From CAWEZN01 sp964498015 (lineage in GTDB: Bacteria > Zixibacteria > MSB-5A5 > GN15 > PGXB01): a stretch of DNA of 40,148 nt. The stretch lies in contig CAZCFT010000011.1 in assembly GCA_964498015.1 (NCBI GenBank), forward strand, positions 1 to 40,148. Direction: 5' to 3'. Shown here in pieces: positions 15,561-25,400 of this stretch; position 1 is the first letter of the stretch, and each line of letters opens with the position of its first letter. Both the position numbers and the translations under genes were made by a program. The notes under the pieces were generated by a model, which saw only the letters and a list, made by a program, of their open reading frames with translations, was not told where the DNA came from and ran no database searches.

Positions 15561-18500
15561 TCAGCTTATCCCAACCTTCTCTTTTATCGATTCGGACATA
15601 TTCCTCACCTGATCCACGAAAGCCTCCAACCGTGTTTCTTCGCCGGTGTCCTGAAGACCTTCATAGCTGATATTCAGCCAAGGGATATCTCCAAGGTCAT
15701 GAGAAACTTTGCGGGAAAGCGAAGTCACAATCGTTCCCGGCATACAGTTAAATGGCATGCAGTTTATAATGCCGCAAGCTCCGTTTCTGACAAAGTCTAT
15801 TGCCTTCCCAATCGACAAGACCGCTTCTCCTCTAATTGCCACCGGAAGATAGGGAGATGCCAGCTTCACCACGCCTGAAACCTGCATTTCAGACGGTATC
15901 GGATAATGCTTCATGAAGCTCTTTTCGATTTTATGTTCATCACGGCCCTGATAGTATTTCTGTAGTATTGCCATAATGATCGCCTTCCAATCCTTGTTGG
16001 CAAATGAATCGAGCCTGAAAGTATATGATGTGTAATTCACCCACTCTCCAAAAGATGCCAATCTCACCTCAAGCCCCAACGATTCTATTTTTGTAATCAG
16101 ATGGTTATTGGAAAATCTGTTGTTCCGAAGATAGATTTCTCCGACCAGACCAACCACCGGTTTAACCTCCGGCGTGACTGGAATCCGGCTAAATTCCTGC
16201 GCGGCCTTTTCACCTAATTTCAGAATATCGCCATCATTCAGCATGCATGTTTCCATCTCCCCCAGATACTTGTAATAGAGTCTTTCCGTCTGCCCCCTCT
16301 CGATTTCGTACGGCCTTACTTTCAGAAGAGCCTTGATGAGGCAATCGACAAAGATTATCCCTTTCCAACCCAATCTGCGGAATGGAGTTTTTCCCAAACC
16401 GAAATCAGTATATGAGGTTCTTGAATTGGGGGAATATATCGGCACATTTTTATATCCCAATTCATCCAGTACGATGCGGTGAAATTGACTGTAAAGTCCG
16501 AATCTGCACGGACCATCTGCTCCGGGCATGAAGAAAACCGATTTTTCAGGATCGCAATCCTTTGAAGTTATCTTGCGAATCATATCCCCTGTTGTCACGA
16601 CGCATGGAAAACATTCCTTGCCCGAGGTGAACCTCTTGCCATAGGTCAAGCTTTCTTCATCGGGTTCATCCATCACTTCAGCCTTGATTCCGCACCTGAC
16701 AAAAGCCGCCCGCACTGCATGGGCATGATCGCACATATTGGGAAGATAGATAGTTTTTTCTGAAGGCGAGAAATTATGGTTGGCGGGAGTGAATTCAGTA
16801 ATAGGCGGAGCATATTTGTAAAATCTCAGCGAATCCAAAAAGGCCTCAACTCTGGTTATCATTCCGGCATCCGCAGAATGCTCGTCAAGCTCCAACTGAA
16901 GATATGGCTTGCCGGACATATTTCGTCTGAAAAAGTGGGTGATAAAAGAATCTGGCCCGCATCCAAATGATGTCAAATAGACTGCGTAAAGATTGGGATG
17001 GCGACGGATGAAATTAGAGGCGGCAAGAATTTTTCTGCCATAGAGCCAGAACATGGAGGAAAGGTCCTCTGTATCGAGTTCCAGCGGAAGAAAATCCATA
17101 TGGAGGACTTTGATGCCAAGTTTTCTGATTTTATCCGGAATGTCTAAGGAAAGCCGGCGATCAAAGCCATTATACGGACGGCTGATAATCACGATGCATT
17201 TCTCATCTTCTTCGATATTCTGCAAAATTCTTTGGCCTTCTTTAGCCAGCTCTCCGCGAAACATATCAAGAGCTCGCAATCCATTATGTATCGCCTCCCG
17301 GGCGGCTCGGTCGGATATATCCAATACTTTAAGCAATGGATTTAAGCCATTGAACATCTTTTGCATATCTCTCTGAAGCTTAATGGGGAAGCCGATAAAT
17401 TTAACTCCTTCGGAAGCAAAATCAAATCTGGCTGTGATTGTGTTGGCGATTGTCTGAACATAGGGACAAATGTAGCTCCCGTAGTCGTCAGTATTTTCCC
17501 CGGTATATTTTATCATCCCCGGGAGAAAAATATAATCCACTTTCTTTTTCAAGAGATTATCTACATGCCCAAAGGCCATTTTTACAGGGAAGCAGGTTTC
17601 AGCGGCAAATTTCTCAAGCGCCGCTTCCACAATAGCGTGATCAGACAGGTCGCTATTAACAACTTCATAACCGAGGGTTTCAAAGAACGCCTTCCAGTAT
17701 GGATAATATTCATAGAAATGCAGTATTCTCGGAATTCCTACTCTGCCTCTATTTAAACTCTGCTTTTCAACCTTAATATATCTTCTCATGAAGTATTGCT
17801 GGCGTAGAGTGAAATAGTCGGCAACTCTTTCCTTTTCATCTCTTCGTTTCACATCATATTTTTCGCATCGACTCCCATAATAAAGCGGTTCTTCCCCTTC
17901 CACTTCAACTGCCCTTATCTCGCAAAGATTGGAGCAATCTTTACATGGAAAAGTAGATAGGGTATATTTTTTCTTGGAAAGGTCGAATCCTTTAAAGCCT
18001 GAGCCATTCCCCTGATCGGTCTCCATGGCCAGAATTGCGGCGCCAATGGCGCCTGTGACATCGTGATGCGGCGGAACAGTAAGCTTTTTGCCAGTCAATT
18101 TCTCAAAAGCGGCCACAACGCCCCTATTCCAAGCCACACCCCCCTGGAAAAAGATATTGTCGCCGATTTTTCTGTCTCCGACCACCTTGGTGAGATAATT
18201 TGAGGCGATAGAATAAGCCAATCCGGCGATAAGGTCATCGGTGGTTGCTCCCCCCCTCTGATGGCTCACCAGATCTGATTCCATGAAAACCGTGCAACGC
18301 TCGCCGCAACCGACCGGACATTTGGCCGAAAGCGCTTTGTTGCCGAATTCCTTTTCAATGTTGATATTAAGTTTTTCCGCCTGCTCTTGAAGGAAAGAGC
18401 CGGTACCCGCGGCGCAGGCCTTATTCATCTCAAAATCAATAACTGTTTTATCCTTTAGGGAAATATATTTGGAATCCTGGCCGCCGATTTCGAAAATAGT

Positions 18501-19751
18501 ATCCACCGTCGGGTCGATATTTATGGCCGCCGTTGCCTGAGCCGTAATTTCATTTTTTACAATATCGGCTCCGACAAAATCACCGGTCAGGTATCTTCCG
18601 GAGCCTGTTGTTCCCACTCCGATTACCTTAACCATGTCCCCTACTTCAGCTCCGATTTCCGACAGCCCCCGCCGGATGGCCTCTATCGGTCTTCCCTCAG
18701 TCATGAGGTAGCGGCGGGCGACGACATTTTTCTCTTTGTCGATTAAGACTAAATTAGTTGACAATGATCCGACATCAATCCCAAGATAAACTTCAAGATT
18801 ATCAAGATGACCAGAATATTTCTGGGTCGTGAGAGAATAAAACTTCGAGTCGGGGTAGTCGAAAGTCAGCTTCTCCCGGCCGATTTTTGGAATTCCGCGA
18901 TATTGCAAATATCCGGATATCTTCCTCGAATCAATCATTATGGCATCACCTTCGGAAGTTTTGGAGGCCAACAATGCCGCTCCGATTGCGCCAATGACAT
19001 TATGATATTCCGGTATGATTAATTCCGTCTCGTCAATCTCGAGAATGTTGGCAAAAGCTCTTACCACGCCCGGATTTGAAGCTACACCGCCTTCAAATGC
19101 GATTGGCGCAAGAAATTTTTTGCCACGGGCAATAGAGCTCTTAAAATTACGAACCACAGCGTAGCACAAACCGGCGACTATATCAAAATCAGGCGTGGCT
19201 ATTTGCTGAAGGTGAATCATGTCGGACTTGGCAAAAACCGAGCATCTTCCTGCGATGCGGGGCGGGTTTTCCGATTTCAGGGCCAGCCTGCCAAATTCCT
19301 CATCGATGGATATTCTGAGCCGTCCAGCCTGTTGATCCAGAAATGATCCGGTACCGGCGGCGCAAAGGTTATTCATGCTGAAATCGGTCACGATCTGCCT
19401 TTCGGGGTCAATCTGGATAAATTTGGAATCCTCTCCGCCCATTTCGATCACCGTCCTGACCTCTGGCAAAAGAAAATAATTCGCCGCAGCTATGGACGGG
19501 ATTTCGCCAAAACAATTTCCTCCAAGAATGTTGGCTCCGGTCTTGCCGCCGATTCCTGTAAAACCGAGCTTGATCCGATTCTTGGCAAAATCCTGAAACG
19601 CGGATTCCAGCAATTCCCTTAGCGTTTGATATGGTCGTCCGTGAAATCTCTTATAAGCTGTCTTAACAATTTTGGATTGCCCATCCAAGACAGCCACTTT
19701 GACCGAGACCGAACCGATGTCGATGCCAATAGAATATCCACCGAATTCCAT
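15561..19751 (-). CDS. Double BadF/BadG/BcrA/BcrD ATPase: 2-hydroxyacyl-CoA dehydratase activase-like fusion protein
   Basis: This 1396-residue cytoplasmic protein begins with two tandem HgdC-type ATPase domains. The first has SIGIDIGSVSVKVAVLDG, IEMGGEDSK, NNLCAAGTGSF (Cys130) and GRCSVF (Cys170). The second, from about residue 322, has YLGIDVGSLSTNLVLID, FEIGGQDSK, NKACAAGTGSF and GERCTVF. In HgdC one such cysteine pair per monomer holds a [4Fe-4S] cluster between two subunits; here both halves lie on one chain, with matching 40-41 residue spacing. The rest carries DUF2229/HgdB-like stretches with conserved cysteines (FPCKDCSNLCE, GKECFPCVVTTGD, CMPFNCMPG). Such proteins couple ATP hydrolysis to a one-electron transfer at very low potential. 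No dehydratase alpha/beta genes are in the window, so the partner is unknown. AAAGGG lies 9 nt before the ATG. Confidence 0.88.
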   Translation of the reverse strand: MEFGGYSIGIDIGSVSVKVAVLDGQSKIVKTAYKRFHGRPYQTLRELLESAFQDFAKNRIKLGFTGIGGKTGANILGGNCFGEIPSIAAANYFLLPEVRTVIEMGGEDSKFIQIDPERQIVTDFSMNNLCAAGTGSFLDQQAGRLRISIDEEFGRLALKSENPPRIAGRCSVFAKSDMIHLQQIATPDFDIVAGLCYAVVRNFKSSIARGKKFLAPIAFEGGVASNPGVVRAFANILEIDETELIIPEYHNVIGAIGAALLASKTSEGDAIMIDSRKISGYLQYRGIPKIGREKLTFDYPDSKFYSLTTQKYSGHLDNLEVYLGIDVGSLSTNLVLIDKEKNVVARRYLMTEGRPIEAIRRGLSEIGAEVGDMVKVIGVGTTGSGRYLTGDFVGADIVKNEITAQATAAINIDPTVDTIFEIGGQDSKYISLKDKTVIDFEMNKACAAGTGSFLQEQAEKLNINIEKEFGNKALSAKCPVGCGERCTVFMESDLVSHQRGGATTDDLIAGLAYSIASNYLTKVVGDRKIGDNIFFQGGVAWNRGVVAAFEKLTGKKLTVPPHHDVTGAIGAAILAMETDQGNGSGFKGFDLSKKKYTLSTFPCKDCSNLCEIRAVEVEGEEPLYYGSRCEKYDVKRRDEKERVADYFTLRQQYFMRRYIKVEKQSLNRGRVGIPRILHFYEYYPYWKAFFETLGYEVVNSDLSDHAIVEAALEKFAAETCFPVKMAFGHVDNLLKKKVDYIFLPGMIKYTGENTDDYGSYICPYVQTIANTITARFDFASEGVKFIGFPIKLQRDMQKMFNGLNPLLKVLDISDRAAREAIHNGLRALDMFRGELAKEGQRILQNIEEDEKCIVIISRPYNGFDRRLSLDIPDKIRKLGIKVLHMDFLPLELDTEDLSSMFWLYGRKILAASNFIRRHPNLYAVYLTSFGCGPDSFITHFFRRNMSGKPYLQLELDEHSADAGMITRVEAFLDSLRFYKYAPPITEFTPANHNFSPSEKTIYLPNMCDHAHAVRAAFVRCGIKAEVMDEPDEESLTYGKRFTSGKECFPCVVTTGDMIRKITSKDCDPEKSVFFMPGADGPCRFGLYSQFHRIVLDELGYKNVPIYSPNSRTSYTDFGLGKTPFRRLGWKGIIFVDCLIKALLKVRPYEIERGQTERLYYKYLGEMETCMLNDGDILKLGEKAAQEFSRIPVTPEVKPVVGLVGEIYLRNNRFSNNHLITKIESLGLEVRLASFGEWVNYTSYTFRLDSFANKDWKAIIMAILQKYYQGRDEHKIEKSFMKHYPIPSEMQVSGVVKLASPYLPVAIRGEAVLSIGKAIDFVRNGACGIINCMPFNCMPGTIVTSLSRKVSHDLGDIPWLNISYEGLQDTGEETRLEAFVDQVRNMSESIKEKVGIS

Positions 19752-19804
19752 TTCGAATTACCCTTTCTGGCGTCTTACTATGAGTATAGAAAAAGCAGTA
19801 TTTC

Positions 19805-19881
19805 GTCTTTGCGGGGAGCGAAGCGACGAAGCAATCTCCTCAGACAACAGTAGAGATTATCTCGCTGTGGCCCGCAATGAC
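19805..19881. repeat. Degenerate palindromic dispersed-type repeat
   Basis: The left arm contains GGAGCGAAGCGACGAAGCAA (about 19814-19833), preceded by GTCTTTGCGG. The right arm ends in CCCGCAATGAC. The outer ends (GTCnTTGCGG against CCGCAATGAC) and the inner ends (AATCTC against GAGATT) are complementary, while the middle has diverged. Elements with this GAGGAGCGAAGCGAC-GAAGCAATCTC core recur in many environmental bacterial genomes as short non-coding palindromes. It lies alone between two divergent genes and encodes nothing. Confidence 0.6.
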
Positions 19882-19960
19882 TTCAATAACGCTTTTTCGG
19901 CGCTCGCTTACTTTGGGTGAGATAATAATGTTTATTTATTTCAATCGCAATCATAATCAT

Positions 19961-19988
19961 TTGATTTAATGTTCTACACTAATATATT
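19961..19988 (+). promoter_or_regulatory. Candidate promoter of dtd
   Basis: TTGATT (19961-19966), a 16-nt spacer and TATATT (19983-19988) lie 13 nt before the ATG at 20002. There is no Shine-Dalgarno sequence before that ATG. The arrangement matches the promoters of the DUF401 and uvrB genes in this window. Confidence 0.4.
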
Positions 19989-20001
19989 TACGCATAATTT
20001 T

Positions 20002-20457
20002 ATGAAACTTTTGATACAAAGAGTGGCCAAAGCTGAGGTTAGGGTCGAAGGTCAGGCGGTCGGCCAAATTTCTCAGGGATTTCTGGTTCTTTGCGGTTTC
20101 AAGAAAGGCGACAGCATAGACAATATCGCCAGAATGGCTGAGAAATGCCTAAACTTACGGGTCTTTGAAGATATTGAAGAGAAAATGAATTTATCATTGT
20201 TGGATATCAAAGGGGAGCTTTTGGCCGTTTCTCAATTCACGCTCTATGCCGATTGCCGCAAGGGGCGGCGCCCCGGTTTTGATAATAGTATGCTCCCTGA
20301 ACAGGCCAAACAATATTATGAACTCTTTGTCGAGGAGTTGAAAAAGTCCCATCTAAAAGTGGAAAAAGGGATTTTTGGGGCCAAAATGAAAATAAAGCTG
20401 GTCAATGATGGCCCGGTCACCATAATGCTTGACTCTGATGATTTATCCAAACATTGA
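20002..20457 (+). CDS. dtd: D-aminoacyl-tRNA deacylase
   Basis: This 151-residue cytoplasmic enzyme cleaves D-amino acids (and mischarged glycine) from tRNA, keeping D-residues out of proteins. It begins MKLLIQRVAKAEVRVEGQ and carries the active-site motif SQFTLYADCRKGRRPGF and the NDGPVTIML motif containing the cross-subunit Gly-Pro pair. Length matches the family. The frame is open 11 codons upstream, but the conserved N terminus fixes the ATG at 20002. It lacks a Shine-Dalgarno sequence and has a promoter-like element only 13 nt upstream. It overlaps maf by 20 nt and heads the housekeeping block. Confidence 0.95.
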   Translation: MKLLIQRVAKAEVRVEGQAVGQISQGFLVLCGFKKGDSIDNIARMAEKCLNLRVFEDIEEKMNLSLLDIKGELLAVSQFTLYADCRKGRRPGFDNSMLPEQAKQYYELFVEELKKSHLKVEKGIFGAKMKIKLVNDGPVTIMLDSDDLSKH

Positions 20458-21034
20458 TAATCTGCTCAGAAGGTATAAATTAGTTCTTGCGTCAGGTTCT
20501 CCCAGACGCGTAGGCATACTCCGGAATTGCGGTATACCATTTAGGCAAATTACGCCGGATATTGAAGAGAATAACAATTCTGAGCTAAACCCATCACAGC
20601 TGGCAATAATACTGGCAGAACAGAAAGCAAAGGCCGTTAGAAACCTGATAAATGACAAGGAAATCGCCCTCGGATGCGATACTATTGTGATACTGCATGG
20701 AAAAGTATTAGGCAAACCTGTCTCCCCTACAAATGCAACCGAAATGCTGACAGCGTTATCCGGAAATATGCACACAGTATGCTCTGCCATTGCCTTGCTC
20801 GACGCCCGGGACAGGTTGTTCAGCGATTGTGAATTAACTGATGTCTATTTCCATGATGTATCGCTTAATGAAATCATAAACTATGTCAAGAGCGGCGAGC
20901 CGCTCGATAAAGCCGGCGCTTACGGCATTCAGGAATTGGGAGGTTTTTTAGTTGACAGAATTGAAGGAAATATTGATAATGTGACCGGTTTGCCAATGAC
21001 CCTGCTCGACAAACTTGCGGCAAAAATGGCATAA
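20438..21034 (+). CDS. maf: Maf-like nucleoside triphosphate pyrophosphatase
   Basis: This 198-residue cytoplasmic enzyme of the Maf/YceF family hydrolyses dTTP, UTP or modified nucleotides to monophosphates and has been tied to division arrest. Family blocks are LVLASGSPRRVGIL near the N terminus, KAKAV, LGCDTIVIL with the catalytic Asp, VLGKP, KAGAYGIQELGG and NVTGLPMTLL. The ATG at 20438 is used instead of a TTG at 20429. It overlaps the dtd stop by 20 nt, so translation is coupled. Subfamily substrate preference cannot be assigned with confidence. Confidence 0.92.
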   Translation: MIYPNIDNLLRRYKLVLASGSPRRVGILRNCGIPFRQITPDIEENNNSELNPSQLAIILAEQKAKAVRNLINDKEIALGCDTIVILHGKVLGKPVSPTNATEMLTALSGNMHTVCSAIALLDARDRLFSDCELTDVYFHDVSLNEIINYVKSGEPLDKAGAYGIQELGGFLVDRIEGNIDNVTGLPMTLLDKLAAKMA

Positions 21035-21046
21035 TAGTTATTTTAT

Positions 21047-21877
21047 ATGAGCAATAACTTCGTTGAAATCGGGGAGACCCTGAGAAAAAAAAGAATTGAG
21101 CTTGGCCGGGATCTGCCGAGCGTGGCTGAAGAAACCAAAATATTTGAGAAGTATTTGGATGCCATCGAAAATGGCGAGTCGAAAGAGTTTCCCAGCCTTG
21201 TATATTATAAACTGTTTGCCTGTTCTTATGCAAAAGAACTCGGTTTAGACCCCGACGCTTTGTTCGCGCAGGAAACCGAGCCTGAAGAATCCATCAAGGC
21301 CAACGATATTCCTGCAAATAATCTCCCTTCCCCTGTCGCTATCGCAACTCATAATCAGACCGAAGAGGAGAAATCGAAACTTAAAAATATTTTCTGGTTC
21401 CTTAGCATCGTCCTGCTGGGCGGAGCGGCGATAGCAATCATATTGATTAAGGGTAAGGATTCTCAGGAACTCAATCAGCCTCCTGTCAATGAGCCGGCTG
21501 TTACCCAACAGGAAGAAGACGAAGCAATCCCTGCCTTTGATACAATGGCAATTGATTCCGGGCTCTCCGGAAATCTTCCCGTGCAAGGTATGCGTCTCAA
21601 TATTACCGTCAGAGAAACCTGTTGGATGGTTGTAGTGGCCGACGGGGACACACTGGTCTTTGGAAATCTAAGCCCGGGCACATCTCATGATTTCAGAGCT
21701 ATCAACCGTTTCAACATCTCAGCCGGAAATCCGCACGGACTGGAAATAAAACTCAATGATACACTTCTAAAACCTCTGTCTTCCGGCGGTCTACCGGTTA
21801 AGAACCTGCAGATAAATCGGGATAATGCAAGGGCCTTCTATCTACTTCCTGAGGATAGCTCTCATGCTGGGGATTAA
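21047..21877 (+). CDS. RodZ-like helix-turn-helix membrane protein
   Basis: This 276-residue bitopic inner-membrane protein has the RodZ layout. An N-terminal HTH_25 domain (IGETLRKKRIELGRDLPSVA, then YLDAIENGESKEFPS) occupies about residues 7-85. A transmembrane helix WFLSIVLLGGAAIAIILI follows near residues 116-133. A Pro/Glu/Gln-rich linker leads to a C-terminal periplasmic beta domain of DUF4115 type (RLNITVRETCWMVVVADGD). RodZ links the MreB cytoskeleton to wall synthesis. No mreB is in the window. The start lies 12 nt after maf without a clear Shine-Dalgarno sequence, so coupling or leaderless reinitiation may apply. Confidence 0.82.
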   Translation: MSNNFVEIGETLRKKRIELGRDLPSVAEETKIFEKYLDAIENGESKEFPSLVYYKLFACSYAKELGLDPDALFAQETEPEESIKANDIPANNLPSPVAIATHNQTEEEKSKLKNIFWFLSIVLLGGAAIAIILIKGKDSQELNQPPVNEPAVTQQEEDEAIPAFDTMAIDSGLSGNLPVQGMRLNITVRETCWMVVVADGDTLVFGNLSPGTSHDFRAINRFNISAGNPHGLEIKLNDTLLKPLSSGGLPVKNLQINRDNARAFYLLPEDSSHAGD

Positions 21878-22442
21878 GGATTTTGCGGCGCGTCTTAAAC
21901 TACGTCTTCTCCTGAAGGAATATCAATCGATTCCGATGTCGCTTCCGAAGGATTTGAATGACAGAAAACATATTCTAATCTGCCTGCCACTTGGCCAAAG
22001 AGAGCTGACCATGATAAAACCATTGCTTCCCGAATTGACCCGGATATTTTCTACCTCTGAAATATATCTGCTGGCATCTCCCGGAAGTCAGGTTTATGCC
22101 ATTTTCCCGCGCAAGGGGTATCGCATTTTGACCCCTTCTACTGACCAGATCGGCTGGAGCGGCCTGGCCAAGAAGAATTATGTGAAACTTCTCAGGCAAA
22201 ACAGTTTTGATCTTATCTTGGACCTGAATTTGACCTCCAGCTATTTCGTGCAGTCGATTCTTATTTCCTTTCCCAAGGCAATTCGTATCGGGGGAGGAAA
22301 CAAACTGGGAGCGCCATATTATAACCTTGAGATTAAGAGCAAGTATTTGAGAGATGAAAAAAATATTTATAAATCTATTGTCGAAATGATCGGCAAGATC
22401 AAAAATTCTCAGAACTTGACTACAGACGAATCCGTTAATTAG
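21864..22442 (+). CDS. Short GT9-like (heptosyltransferase N-terminal half) protein
   Basis: This 192-residue protein has no signal peptide. The pattern HILICLPLGQRELTMIKPLL, EIYLLASPGSQ, FDLILDLNLTSSYFVQSIL and KAIRIGGGNKLGAPYYNLEI resembles the N-terminal Rossmann half of family 9 glycosyltransferases, where lipopolysaccharide heptosyltransferases have such blocks. The C-terminal nucleotide-sugar-binding half is absent; a typical GT9 protein is roughly twice as long. It overlaps the rodZ-like gene by 14 nt and is followed by smc, so it is probably expressed. It may be a truncated or repurposed enzyme. The start at 21864 is preferred to 21825 because it reduces overlap and has GAGG upstream. 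Confidence 0.5.
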   Translation: MLGIKDFAARLKLRLLLKEYQSIPMSLPKDLNDRKHILICLPLGQRELTMIKPLLPELTRIFSTSEIYLLASPGSQVYAIFPRKGYRILTPSTDQIGWSGLAKKNYVKLLRQNSFDLILDLNLTSSYFVQSILISFPKAIRIGGGNKLGAPYYNLEIKSKYLRDEKNIYKSIVEMIGKIKNSQNLTTDESVN

Positions 22443-22457
22443 CATTCCGGAGGAATT

Positions 22458-25400
22458 GTGCATTTAAGAAGATTGGAGTTGCTTGGATTCAAATCATTTC
22501 CGGATAAGACCGTTATAAAATTGCTTCCCGGGGTCACCGCCATCGTCGGCCCGAATGGATGCGGCAAAACAAATATCCTCGATTCTATCCGCTGGGTCTT
22601 GGGCGAACAGAAAGTTTCTCTACTCAGAGGAACCAAAATGGAAGAAATTATTTTCAATGGTACCCGCGATATGAAACCTCTCGGGATGGCTGAGGTGACG
22701 CTGGTTATTCAAAACACTAAGGGAATTCTTCCAACCGAGTACAGCGAAGTTCAGATTACGCGCCGTCTTTTCCGCTCGGGCGAATCAGAATACTTACTGA
22801 ATAAGGTCCCCTGCCGTCTAAAGGATATCGCCGATCTGCTTATGGATACCGGCATCGGCGCGCATGTTTATTCAGTCATCCAGCAGGACATGATTGATGC
22901 GATATTATCCGACCGCGCCGAGGAACGGCGCTTCCTATTCGAAGAGGCTGCCGGTATTTCCAAGTACAAGAACCGCAAGAGGGCGGCCATCAGGAAACTT
23001 GAAGCCACCCAACAGGATTTATTGCGCCTTAAAGATATTGTTGCCGAGGTAAACACTCAGGTCAACTCTCTCAGCCGCCAGATGAAAAAGGCCGAGAGAT
23101 ACCAGAAGATCGCCGAAGAGCTAAAGGGCTGGGATATTTTCCTGAACAGGACCGAGATGGAGAAACTGCGCTCAGAACGTCAAGAGTTGACCACTCATCG
23201 GGAATCGCTCAACGATTCAAGATTAAGATATGATACCGACATTGACACCCTTTCGGCCAAACAGGAAGAGGAAAGAAAACAGTTGATCGATCTGGACCGT
23301 CAGCTCAACGAATTATCCAACCGCATTTATGAAAAATCAGAGGCAGGACATTCACTTGAAAAAGAGGTCACCATCCTCGGCGAAAAGAGGGAAAACGCTC
23401 GTCGGCTGAAAGAAAAGAATATTATTGATATCGAAGCCTTTGCCAGAAGAAGAGATATCCTTTTGGAGCAGATTGATAATTTTTCAAAAGAAGTGGAGAA
23501 AACTGGAAAAGAATTGCAGGAGCTTCAGAACCAAATATCTGAGAATGAAAGTTGTCTTACAGAAGCCGATGAGCATGTTTTATCTTCAAGACAGACGCGA
23601 GAAGAACTGAGCAGGAATCTAATGCTTCTGGAAGGACAGTTGTCGGCGGGAAAAAGCGATGGCGCTAATCTCAGGGAACAGGAAGCTGAGCTAAATTCCA
23701 GACTATCGGAGCTCGAATCGCTTCATTCAATCGCCAGTCGGAAGAAAACTGAATTGCTGAAAAAAATATCAGGGCAGGAATCGACATTAGTTCATCTCAG
23801 GGAACAGATCAACGATCTCCGGCATCGGCAATCAGAGGTTGAAAATGCAATCACTCTTCTCAGCGAAAAGTCGGACGAACTCTCCTGCGAAATCTTTGAA
23901 TTATCCTCCGCAATGGAAGCCGCCGAGGCCAGAAGGCATCTACTCACAGAGATGATTACCCAATATGAAGGATACGGCGCCGGAGTTGTGGCGGCTTTTG
24001 AAAATAAAGATAATTGGGCGGGGCTTATGGGGACACTGGCTGATAATATTACTCCCAAGAGCGGATTTGAAGATACCATTGAAACCGCCCTCGGCGAAAT
24101 GGCGGGATATCTTATCTGCAGGGATCGCATGACAGCCGATGACATAATTGCCCACCTTAGGCGGGAGAAAAAAGGCCGGGTCGGCATTATTACCATGGAT
24201 AGAGCCGAGACTGATCTTTTTGCGCCGCGGCCACAGCTGAACGACGAAAGCTTTCTGGGATGGGCTGATGAATATGTCACCGTCAGCGACGCAATGCGAC
24301 CTCTTGCCCATTTGCTCCTTTCGAGAATCGCTGTAGTTCGACCGGAGAATTACGATGCGCTGATTGAATCCCTGCCGCCCTTTTACTCTGTCGTCACTAC
24401 CGAAGGGAAAATGTATCAATCAAAATCAATCATCACCGGCGGTTCCAACGAAGGATTATCCCTCTTTGGACGCCGAGAAAAAGTGGCTGAACAGGAAAAA
24501 ATATTGAGCGATATCTCCGCACGACTGGTTACTCTAAAGGAATCTCGTAATGACGTTACTTCACAACTCGGCGGCAGTCAATCCGAACTGAAACGATTTA
24601 TTGCCGAACTCGATGCGCAGAATGAAGAATATGAAAAAATAGAGAGAGAGATAACATCATTAAAGTATGAGCTTCAGACGGCAGAAAGCGACCTGGGACG
24701 AATTGAAAAGGAAAGGAATGCTGTCTCCGAAAAATCAGAGTCCCTAAAAACTCGGCAGTACACTCTTACTCTCAACTATGACCAGTTGGCTCGAGAGAAA
24801 AATGACATAGTTGAGAAACTGGGCAAACAAGAAAGCGATATAAGCGAGCGTGAGGCAAAATCCGACGAAGTCCAGAAGCGTCTTTCCGGCCTGCAGATCA
24901 GCCAAATCGAGCATAAGAGCAAGATGCAGCAGTTGGAAAGCCAGATTAGGCACACCGGGGAACTGATTTCAGAGATTGAAATAATTAGTAAGCAAAAGCA
25001 ATCAGAAATATCCTCAGCTGAGATCGAAGTCACGTCCGGCCTTGAAAAAATCGCCATACTGGAACACAATCTAAAAGAAGTATTTGATGCGCGAACGGAG
25101 TTTTCCAATCAGCAGACCCAAATTCGTCAGGGGCATGGCGAAATGCAGCAAAATCTTGATAATCGCGAGAAAGAAATAAAAGCCCTGCGCCATCTGCGCG
25201 AGGAAATTGTCGCCAAACTACATAGTGTGGAATTGCGCCTGACCGAAATTGAATCCGAAACTCGGGGTACAATCGACAAGATCAACAATGAGTATGATAT
25301 TGATATTGAAATGATCTCCGTTGAGCCTCCGGATGCCGCCCTCCCCGCTGAGAAGAGGGTCGAGCATATGCACGATCTAAAAGAGATCATGAAAAGCTTC

